DNA of 11,466 nt from Candidatus Nesterenkonia stercoripullorum (GTDB taxonomy: Bacteria > Actinomycetota > Actinomycetes > Actinomycetales > Micrococcaceae): NCBI GenBank assembly GCA_019114115.1, contig DXGD01000361.1, positions 1-11,466 of the forward strand, in the 5' to 3' direction. Of the stretch, positions 6,234 to 11,466 are shown one piece after another. A model generated the notes under the pieces. That model was not told the DNA's origin. It did no database searches and saw nothing but the letters and a program-made list of their open reading frames with translations. How positions within the stretch are numbered: position 1 is the stretch's first letter; every line of letters begins with the position of its first letter. A program made the translations under genes and the position numbers.

Positions 6234-6701
6234 ATGACAGCTCAGCTCTCACCTGGAGACTCCGCCCCCGACTTTGAACTGGTCAGCGCGGCAGGTGACA
6301 CCGTTCGCCTGAGCGATCTCCGCGGCAGCAAAGTGATCGTCTATTTCTACCCCAAGGCATCGACTCCGGGGTGCACGACCGAAGCCTGTGACTTCCGTGA
6401 TTCGCTGGACTCCCTGAAAGCAGCCGGGTTCACCGTCCTCGGCGTCTCGCCGGACCCGGTGGACTCACTTCAGGCATTCACCGGTGAGCAGCAGCTGACG
6501 TTCCCCCTGCTCTCGGACCAAGACCACTCCGTGGCAGAGGCCTACGGCGCATGGGGCGAGAAGAAGAACTACGGCAAAGTCTCTGAGGGGCTGATCCGCT
6601 CCACAGTGGTGGTGGACGAGCAAGGCAGCGTGGAACTTGCCCAGTACAATGTCAAAGCCACAGGTCACGTCGCGCGCCTGCGTGAGAAGCTCGGGGCATA
6701 G
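6234..6701 (+). CDS. bcp: Thioredoxin-dependent thiol peroxidase (Bcp/PrxQ peroxiredoxin)
   Basis: 155 residues, typical of the family, which reduces hydrogen peroxide and organic hydroperoxides in the cytoplasm using thioredoxin. The N-terminus LSPGDSAPDFEL is the classic peroxiredoxin opening. YFYPKASTPGCTTEACDFRD carries the peroxidatic Cys47 and the resolving Cys52, five residues later, as in atypical two-Cys PrxQ enzymes. The later GVSPDPVDS, FPLLSD and WGEKKNYGK segments also fit. The start at 6234 is chosen over one 14 codons upstream because GAGGAAAGGA lies 5 nt before this ATG and the family begins here. It is monocistronic: divergent from the 209-residue gene and followed by tRNA-Leu. 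Confidence 0.95.
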   Translation: MTAQLSPGDSAPDFELVSAAGDTVRLSDLRGSKVIVYFYPKASTPGCTTEACDFRDSLDSLKAAGFTVLGVSPDPVDSLQAFTGEQQLTFPLLSDQDHSVAEAYGAWGEKKNYGKVSEGLIRSTVVVDEQGSVELAQYNVKATGHVARLREKLGA

Positions 6702-6765
6702 GGCCTGCGCGGCGGCTCGGGCAAGGGCTCGGGCAGGCAGCAGCCCAGCTCGGGCCAGCGGGGCC

Positions 6766-6848
6766 GATCCATGTGCTGCCCGCACTGTGGGTAGACTGTT
6801 GGGGCCAGCTCGTGACCACGTGAAGATCCATGTGCGAAGATCCATGTG
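6766..6848 (+). repeat. Three copies of GATCCATGTG in the tRNA-Leu upstream region
   Basis: GATCCATGTG occurs at 6766-6775, 6825-6834 and 6839-6848. The last two lie in a tandem 14-bp unit, GAAGATCCATGTG-C (6822-6834 and 6836-6848). The first copy falls at the -35 position of the candidate tRNA-Leu promoter. The other two lie in the leader. Confidence 0.8.
6792..6797 (+). promoter_or_regulatory. Candidate -10 box for tRNA-Leu
   Basis: TAGACT fits TANNNT and is 67 bp upstream of the mature tRNA-Leu 5' end, predicting a start near 6804. The -35 region (CCATGT at 17 bp) is poor, so promoter strength may depend on another factor. Confidence 0.4.
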
Positions 6849-6864
6849 AGGTGCGAGTGAGCCG

Positions 6865-6948
<84 letters not shown>

Positions 6949-6983
6949 TAGGGCCAGGGTCGATGGCAAGCTGAGGTAGCCAC

Positions 6984-8381
6984 ATGAAAAGGCAGGCGCG
7001 AGTCTCTTCGGCGCTGCCCCATGCTGTGATCGGCGGACTGGCGCTCTCCGGCTGTGCGGGCGGCCCGCTGGCCCCCTCATCGAGCGACCCCCCTCCTGCG
7101 CCGGAGATCCTCACTCTAGACGACCTGCCGCACGGCGATCCCCTTTACGCCATTCCGTGGGAGACAGACGATTCGACAGTATTCGTCCGCGATGGCGTCG
7201 TGTACGCGGCTCGCGGAAGCAGCGCTGACAAAGAGCTCGTCGCCTTGCGGCCAGAGTTCGGTGACGCCTACGGCGCGACGGAGCAGATGGAGAGCATCGA
7301 CTACGAAGAGCTCTGGAGCCTCGAGGTCGGCGACGCCGAGTTCGCAGTCGCTGACCACCTCTTCGAACAGCCCCGCGTCGCCGTAGTGCGCGATGGCGAA
7401 GCCCTTCTCCTCGATGGCCTCTCCGGTGACCATCTGGAGAGTTTCGACCTGCCCGAGAGCGCCGTCGGAATAGCTGTTCAAACCCACGACTCGTTCTTCA
7501 TCGAGTTCGACGAGGGCGAATTCGAGCAGATGGTGATGACATCAACCGGTGAGCTGCTGAGCCTTCACGACTGGGTCAATGATTTTCCTGACGACGTCGA
7601 GGATTACGGTGCACTGCGCGATTGGGTGCTGCCGGCAGGGGAGGGTCGCCGGGGCATGCTGGACATCCGTGGCAACGAGATCCACTGGCGTTTCGACGGA
7701 ACTGATCAGGCCTTTGCCGATGACCTCGGGTTCGGCCCAGACTACGTGCTCATCGATGGGAAGCATGGGTACAGCGGTGCTTTGCTGCAGTATGCCAGAA
7801 CCGAGCTGAACCTCGCGACGGACACCTACACAAGCGACGACGTGGCGGTCGTCCGGGTCAAAGACGGGGACGTTGAAGACATCCACCACGGATCCGTCCT
7901 CTGCTTTGAAGGAATCTGCTCCGGGGAGTTCGCTGTCGCCGACGGTGTCGTGGAGGAAGGCGCCGAGGTGATGCTCAGCGCTCCGGATCGCGATGACCCG
8001 GAGTCGACCGAGGTTCCGCTCGACGACATCCGGTCTTTCCCCGTATCTGACTCGGCAGAGCTGCCGGGCGGGGAGTACCAGGCCATCGATCTCGCCGGGA
8101 GCTGGCCTCATGGCCAGGGGCGGGCTCCGCTGTACTTGACTCATGACGATACGGACCCACTCGGAAGCGGGGAGAACGCCGTCGTACCCTGTCAGCGCAT
8201 CGATGGCGCCGCAGGTGCGATCGCCTGCACCGCGACTGGGGAACCCGTGGACGATGAGCTCGTCCCCATCTCATTCGTGGGCATACCCTCAGGCCACGAC
8301 ACGCAGCCCGAGAGTTACATGCTGTCTGCATCGGTGACCGACCGGCACATCCTGCTCGCCCAGATCATGATCCTCGAGTAG
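6984..8381 (+). CDS. Acidic lipoprotein, possible beta-propeller fold, function unknown
   Basis: 465 residues with a lipoprotein signal: MKRQAR, a hydrophobic stretch, then lipobox LSGC with Cys24 as the lipidated residue. The mature part would be anchored on the outer face of the membrane. A Pro/Ser linker (29-40) follows, then a strongly Asp/Glu-rich domain. Short strand pairs such as VFVRDGVVYAARG, VAVVRDGEALLLDGLSG and MLDIRGNEIHWRFDG recur and resemble blades of PQQ/WD-like propellers. Two Cys pairs (307/312 and 403/415) could form disulfides. GAGGTAG, 5 nt before the ATG, is a good ribosome binding site. The gene lies between tRNA-Leu and tRNA-Pro, has no visible promoter of its own and may be read from the tRNA-Leu promoter. 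The family was not recognised; the propeller is inference. Confidence 0.88.
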   Translation: MKRQARVSSALPHAVIGGLALSGCAGGPLAPSSSDPPPAPEILTLDDLPHGDPLYAIPWETDDSTVFVRDGVVYAARGSSADKELVALRPEFGDAYGATEQMESIDYEELWSLEVGDAEFAVADHLFEQPRVAVVRDGEALLLDGLSGDHLESFDLPESAVGIAVQTHDSFFIEFDEGEFEQMVMTSTGELLSLHDWVNDFPDDVEDYGALRDWVLPAGEGRRGMLDIRGNEIHWRFDGTDQAFADDLGFGPDYVLIDGKHGYSGALLQYARTELNLATDTYTSDDVAVVRVKDGDVEDIHHGSVLCFEGICSGEFAVADGVVEEGAEVMLSAPDRDDPESTEVPLDDIRSFPVSDSAELPGGEYQAIDLAGSWPHGQGRAPLYLTHDDTDPLGSGENAVVPCQRIDGAAGAIACTATGEPVDDELVPISFVGIPSGHDTQPESYMLSASVTDRHILLAQIMILE

Positions 8382-8411
8382 CGGCGATTAGCGATTCCAC
8401 TCGTGGCACGC

Positions 8412-8417
8412 TAAGGT
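8412..8417 (+). promoter_or_regulatory. Candidate -10 box for tRNA-Pro
   Basis: TAAGGT fits TANNNT, with a poor TTAGCG -35 at 18 bp. The predicted start near 8424 leaves a leader of about 105 nt. The leader contains a CGGCG-TGAA-CGCCG hairpin (8474-8487) and a second hairpin at 8508-8527 that ends 2 nt before the tRNA. Confidence 0.4.
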
Positions 8418-8529
8418 AATTCGGTCCGCGTATCTGTCTCGCTGTCTCTTCCGCGCGCACCGGCAAGGGGCTTCGGCGTGAACGCCGGCAGGCAGCAGAT
8501 GGGGAGGACATCGTCGAAGGACGACGTCG

Positions 8530-8603
8530 CGGGGTGTAGCTCAGCTTGGTAGAGTGCTCGCTTTGGGAGCGAGAGGCCGCAGGTTCAAATCCTGTCACCC
8601 CGA
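8530..8603 (+). tRNA. tRNA-Pro (anticodon TGG)
   Basis: 74 nt. The acceptor stem CGGGGTG pairs with CACCCCG and the discriminator is A. The D-stem is GCTC/GAGT. The anticodon stem CTCGC/GCGAG closes loop TTTGGGA, reading TGG. The T-arm is GCAGG-TTCAAAT-CCTGT. CCA is not encoded. The initial C1-G72 pair is characteristic of bacterial tRNA-Pro. Confidence 0.97.
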
Positions 8604-8680
8604 CACTGTCACTCCCGCGCAGGCACCCGGTATTGCCCCTGCAGCCATCGCCATACCCCCGCGTTCAACCCATCACACTG

Positions 8681-8720
8681 CAGCCCAGCTCAGCCCAGCT
8701 CAGCCCAGCGCAGCTCAGCG
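8681..8720. repeat. Decamer tandem repeat CAGCCCAGCT
   Basis: Four consecutive 10-bp units: two exact CAGCCCAGCT copies, then CAGCCCAGCG and CAGCTCAGCG. The array lies at the 3' end of the beta-lactamase gene and overlaps its last two codons. One further isolated copy occurs at 6741-6750. Confidence 0.85.
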
Positions 8721-9692
8721 CAGATCGGAGACGGCCAGCTCGGCAGCTTCGGCGATGAGGCGGTCATCGGCTTCGGCGTCGTCGTCTCCGAGGTCGGAGA
8801 ACACCGAGACGACGAGGGGACCACCCTCATCCGGCCAGACCACGGCGATGTCGTTGCGAGTCCCGTACCCTGCACTGCCGGACTTATCGCCCACTGTCCA
8901 ATCGTCCGGCAAATCTGCTCTGACGAGGGTGTCCCCGGTCTCGGTGTCCTTCAGCCAGCCGGTGAACAGCTCCTGCTCCTGCGCTGAGAGCGTGTCGCCG
9001 AAGGCGAATTCCTGCAAGTTCTCGCCGAAAGCACGCGGGGTGGTGGTGTCCCGTTCGTCGCCCGGTGCGGCTTCGTTGAGGTCCGGCTCGTCCCGAGCGA
9101 CAGAGGTCACCTCATCGCCGAGCTCTTCGAGGCTTGTGCCCAGGGAGGACACGCCGCCCAACGCGTCGAACAGATAGTTTGCCGCGGCGTTGTCGCTGAT
9201 CACCATGGCCGCCTCGGACAGTTCCGCGAGAGTCATCGCCTCGCCTGTGTGCTGTTCGGTGACGGGGGAGTGGGCGATGATGTCGTCGGAGTCGATGGTG
9301 ACCTCCCGGTCGAGACCCTCGATGCCGACGTCGTCGAGCAATGCGCCAGCCGCCATCGCCTTGATCGTCGAGGCGTAGGCGAACCGGTCCTCGGCCCGCC
9401 ATTCGACAGCGTCGCCGGATGCTGTATCCACGGCATAGACCCCGAGCCGCGCGTCGAAGCGAGACTCCAGCTCGTCAAACTGCTCCTGAAGGTCGGGGGA
9501 TCCCTCCGATTCCTCAGCCTCAGCGGCTGTAGAAGGGGATTCGGCCTCCGGCGAGTCGCTCGAGCACGCGCCCAGGACCAGGGCAAGGCTCGTCGCGACT
9601 GTAGCCAGACAGCGACGGCGTGGGGACCGCGCGCCGGAGTGCTGGCGGACCTGGGCGGTGCCGCCGCTGAACGAAGTGTGAAAGTCGGTCAT
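8715..9692 (-). CDS. Class A beta-lactamase, lipoprotein
   Basis: 325 residues. All class A active-site boxes are present: nucleophile Ser108 in S-T-I-K (108-111), SDN 166-168, general base Glu202 in E-P-D-L-N (202-206), and K-S-G 270-272. It should hydrolyse penicillins and perhaps cephalosporins outside the membrane. The signal is long: RRR at 25-27 suggests possible Tat export, and lipobox LGAC puts the lipidated Cys at 43. An Asp/Glu/Ser-rich linker (44-70) follows. The start at 9692 is chosen because GGAG lies 4 nt upstream. An in-frame ATG at 9809 would put 39 unrelated residues, partly antisense to the regulator promoter, before the signal. The gene is divergent from the LysR-type regulator with a 128-bp gap, which suggests control by it. 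It is a functional-looking enzyme, not a pseudogene. Confidence 0.93.
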   Translation of the reverse strand: MTDFHTSFSGGTAQVRQHSGARSPRRRCLATVATSLALVLGACSSDSPEAESPSTAAEAEESEGSPDLQEQFDELESRFDARLGVYAVDTASGDAVEWRAEDRFAYASTIKAMAAGALLDDVGIEGLDREVTIDSDDIIAHSPVTEQHTGEAMTLAELSEAAMVISDNAAANYLFDALGGVSSLGTSLEELGDEVTSVARDEPDLNEAAPGDERDTTTPRAFGENLQEFAFGDTLSAQEQELFTGWLKDTETGDTLVRADLPDDWTVGDKSGSAGYGTRNDIAVVWPDEGGPLVVSVFSDLGDDDAEADDRLIAEAAELAVSDLR

Positions 9693-9742
9693 GATGCTCC
9701 GTGAGTGTTCGTTGAGCTGCCAGGGTGAGCTGCTCCGTCTCA

Positions 9743-9772
9743 GACAGCATGCCGCGAGTATCAGATGCCGTC
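9743..9772. promoter_or_regulatory. Candidate operator dyad between beta-lactamase and LysR genes
   Basis: GACAGCAT (9743-9750) and ATGCCGTC (9765-9772) form an inverted repeat matching at 7 of 8 positions around 14 bp. Half-site centres are 22 bp apart, about two helical turns. The dyad centre is about 63 bp upstream of the predicted LysR transcript start, where LysR-type recognition sites often lie. It does not contain the T-N11-A core in its centre. Confidence 0.4.
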
Positions 9773-9806
9773 CAAGCACGATTCTGCGAAGATGATGCTG
9801 ATTCGG

Positions 9807-9823
9807 CATAGACTAGGGCTATG
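9807..9823. promoter_or_regulatory. Leaderless promoter and overlapping dyad at the LysR start
   Basis: TAGACT (9809-9814) fits the TANNNT -10 consensus and stands 6 nt before the ATG at 9821, so the message is probably leaderless. The same bases form the inverted repeat CATAG-N7-CTATG (9807-9823). That dyad contains a T-N11-A core (9809-9821) typical of LysR-type binding and covers the start codon, which suggests autorepression. Confidence 0.5.
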
Positions 9824-10708
9824 GACACTCTGGCGGCTTGCCGTGCATTCGTCAGCGTCAGCGACGTCGGCAGCTTCACCATTGGCGCAGCCGCCGCACA
9901 GATCCCGCAATCTGTGGCCAGCAGGCGTGTGGCGGCGCTGGAGCAGGAACTCGGGGGCCGGCTGCTCGACCGCACGGGCCGCCGAGCCACGCTGACGCCG
10001 TTCGGCATCAGGCTGCTGCCTCGGGCACGCCGGCTGGTAGAGCTCAGCGAGGACCTGACGCGGGACGCGGTGAGAGCCCGCCGTGCACCCGTCCGAGTCG
10101 CTATGCCCGCAGTCTGTCCCAGTGCGGATCTCGCCCGTCTTGGGGCCGCGGGCCGGAAGTCCGGGGTGGTGCTGCAGATGGTGCCAGCTGAACCGGCCGA
10201 ACGGGTTGAGCTGCTGCGGGTACGCGATGTCGAGGTGTCGATCCAGCACGCGGCACCGGCGGAGTCACTATGGTCAGTGCCGCTGGGGCTGGCCGCTGGA
10301 CGTGAGACCGGGGGCCAGCCGGTGCTCATCGAGTCGCTTCGACCCGGGCGGGGCTCGCCGGCCGGCAGCGGCACGCAGATCTGGGTCCAGCCTGAGGACG
10401 ACGTTCCGTTCGTGCGCGACCGTCTGATTCGACGTCGGGATGCGGCGGGACTGGCGGTGTCGCAGGTGCAGATCTCGACGTCGCTGGTCGATGCTGTCAC
10501 CGAGGTGCTCTCCTCGAGCGGGCTCCTGCTCTGTTCGGCCCGGCAGGCCCGCCACCTGGGACTGCACTGGAGACCCATCGGAGACATTGACCTGGCCCGC
10601 GCGTACGGGTGCCGCGGCGTCGTGGGCAGCGATGCGCAGAACCTCGCCGAGTCACTACGTGATTCCATAGGCTGGGTCCTCGGCGCGGAGGCTGAGGCAC
10701 CTGCATGA
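9821..10708 (+). CDS. LysR-type transcriptional regulator
   Basis: 295 residues, the usual length. Residues 2-61 are the winged helix-turn-helix (MDTLAACRAFVSV, SFTIGAAAAQIPQSVASRRV, LEQELGGRLLDRTGR, LTPFG), followed by a linker helix to about 88. The rest is a diverged effector-binding domain of two alternating alpha/beta subdomains whose ligand cannot be predicted. It overlaps the downstream hydrolase gene by 4 bp (ATGA), so both proteins come from one message. Upstream it faces the class A beta-lactamase gene. This recalls ampR-ampC, where the regulator senses cell-wall fragments, but similarity of layout does not show that the ligand is the same. There is no Shine-Dalgarno site; translation is likely leaderless. 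Confidence 0.92.
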   Translation: MDTLAACRAFVSVSDVGSFTIGAAAAQIPQSVASRRVAALEQELGGRLLDRTGRRATLTPFGIRLLPRARRLVELSEDLTRDAVRARRAPVRVAMPAVCPSADLARLGAAGRKSGVVLQMVPAEPAERVELLRVRDVEVSIQHAAPAESLWSVPLGLAAGRETGGQPVLIESLRPGRGSPAGSGTQIWVQPEDDVPFVRDRLIRRRDAAGLAVSQVQISTSLVDAVTEVLSSSGLLLCSARQARHLGLHWRPIGDIDLARAYGCRGVVGSDAQNLAESLRDSIGWVLGAEAEAPA

Positions 10709-11466
10709 TCACGCCCCAGGAGACCGCCGAGCTGGTCGATCAGTGCCGTGCGCGTCTTGAGCGTGCTGGCCTGACTGGCTCCTACCTCGTCCGGGATCTC
10801 GTCTCGGGCAAGGAGCTCGGTGTCGACACGGATCGGGTGGTTCCGCTGGCCTCCCTGGCGAAGGTGCCCCTGGCCCTGGCCGTGATGGAGCGTATTCGGC
10901 AGGGCCGCCTCGACGGAGCCGCCCGGCTGCGCATCCCGCCCGGGCAGGTCACCACGCCGGGGCCTACGGGCACGACCCGGTTCCGGCACGTGGCCGACAT
11001 CGCTGTCGAGGACGCGCTCAGCATGGCCGTCACGATCAGCGACAACGCTGCCGCGGATGCGCTGTTCGATCTCGTGAGCCCGACCGAGGTGACGCAGACG
11101 CTCACCGGCTGGGGCGTAGAAGGCCTTGTCCTGCGCGAGAAGTTCTCTGAGCTGACTCAGACCCCAGTGGAGACGCTGCCCCGGCAGGACACTGACTTAG
11201 CCCACACGATCGCCATCGGCTCCGGCACTGGAGGCGGGGGGCACCGGCTGGCGCAGCTCGACCTCACTCGCACCAACACTGGCACGGCGAAAGCCCTGGT
11301 GGACCTGCTGGAGGCCATGTGGGGCCCGAGGGACTCGCACCCGCCAGAGGTTCCGCTCCGCGCTGGTCTGCACCCCCACGATGCCGCCCGTCGTCCGGAC
11401 AGTGAGGGAACCACGGGAATCGACCCGTGGGTCTTCGCAGAAGTCCGTGCCCTGATGGCAGCGAAC
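10705..11466 (+). CDS. Beta-lactamase-fold serine hydrolase, cytoplasmic (partial, runs off right edge)
   Basis: 254 codons without a stop. Motifs: Ser50-Leu-Ala-Lys53 (SxxK nucleophile and lysine) in VPLASLAKVPL, and SDN 112-114 in VTISDNAAADALFD. Both have class A spacing. The ExxLN omega-loop motif expected near residue 145 is absent; Glu145 and Glu149 are nearby but not in that context. A Gly/His-rich insert (about 161-185) and a Pro/His-rich loop (about 207-238) lengthen the chain, so the KTG box should lie just beyond the window. There is no signal peptide: MITPQETAELVDQCRARLERAG is a soluble helix. It may be an esterase, amidase or ligand-binding relative rather than a beta-lactamase. 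The ATGA overlap couples it to the LysR-type regulator. Confidence 0.85.
   Translation, partial: MITPQETAELVDQCRARLERAGLTGSYLVRDLVSGKELGVDTDRVVPLASLAKVPLALAVMERIRQGRLDGAARLRIPPGQVTTPGPTGTTRFRHVADIAVEDALSMAVTISDNAAADALFDLVSPTEVTQTLTGWGVEGLVLREKFSELTQTPVETLPRQDTDLAHTIAIGSGTGGGGHRLAQLDLTRTNTGTAKALVDLLEAMWGPRDSHPPEVPLRAGLHPHDAARRPDSEGTTGIDPWVFAEVRALMAAN

Noticed and set aside
8365..8758. Open frames over tRNA-Pro on both strands (TGFEPAASRSQSEHSTKLS and LWEREAAGSNPVTPT)
   Set aside because: Both are translations of the tRNA-Pro gene, a well-known false-ORF signature.
9693..9809. Longer N-terminus for the beta-lactamase from an ATG at 9809
   Set aside because: The extra 39 residues precede the signal peptide and have no ribosome binding site. 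The ATG at 9692 has GGAG 4 nt upstream.
9520..10989. 489-codon open frame on the minus strand
   Set aside because: Antisense to the LysR-type regulator and to the starts of the two hydrolase genes. The product is Arg/Ser/Pro-rich with no motif, while the plus-strand frames show clear families.

Overview
The window looks like chromosomal DNA of a high-GC Gram-positive bacterium (Actinomycetota, plausibly a Micrococcales-type genus). The evidence is the strongly G/C-biased third codon positions, -10 boxes of the TANNNT type (some placed so that transcription would begin at the start codon), and the protein families present. The two exported lipoproteins are unusually rich in Asp/Glu, which would fit a salt-tolerant lifestyle, but this is inference. 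No transposase, integrase, phage gene or CRISPR array is visible. This is mostly ordinary chromosomal housekeeping and accessory sequence threaded by three tRNA genes.

Layout. 1-100 (-): first 33 codons of a secreted protein, running off the left edge, with a long leader and a good promoter at 328-356. 509-1333 (+): nitrilase-superfamily amidase. 1349-5160 (-): two-gene operon for a heterodimeric multidrug-type ABC exporter of the BmrCD/LmrCD kind, with one consensus and one degenerate ATP site. 5222-5336 (-): tRNA-Lys(CTT) with promoter and a strong terminator. 5488-6117 (-): orphan 209-residue protein. 6234-6701 (+): thiol peroxidase Bcp/PrxQ. 6865-6948 (+): tRNA-Leu(TAG). 6984-8381 (+): acidic lipoprotein. 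8530-8603 (+): tRNA-Pro(TGG). 8715-9692 (-): class A beta-lactamase lipoprotein. 9821-10708 (+): LysR-type regulator. 10705-11466 (+): a second SxxK/SDN serine hydrolase without a signal peptide, translationally coupled to the regulator and cut by the right edge.

How the genes may work together. The clearest functional module is at the right end. A LysR-type regulator is transcribed divergently from an exported class A beta-lactamase and in one operon with a cytoplasmic beta-lactamase-fold hydrolase. Two candidate operator dyads lie in the 128-bp gap, one of them covering the regulator's own -10 box and start codon. The layout recalls ampR-ampC, but with two penicillin-recognising-fold enzymes, one on each side of the membrane.

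The most unexpected signal is at the left end. The leader of the secreted protein carries a 9-nt anti-Shine-Dalgarno element that can pair perfectly with the ribosome binding site, or with a near-copy of that site upstream. This is the layout of a translational on/off switch. It has not been tested and does not match a riboswitch class I know.
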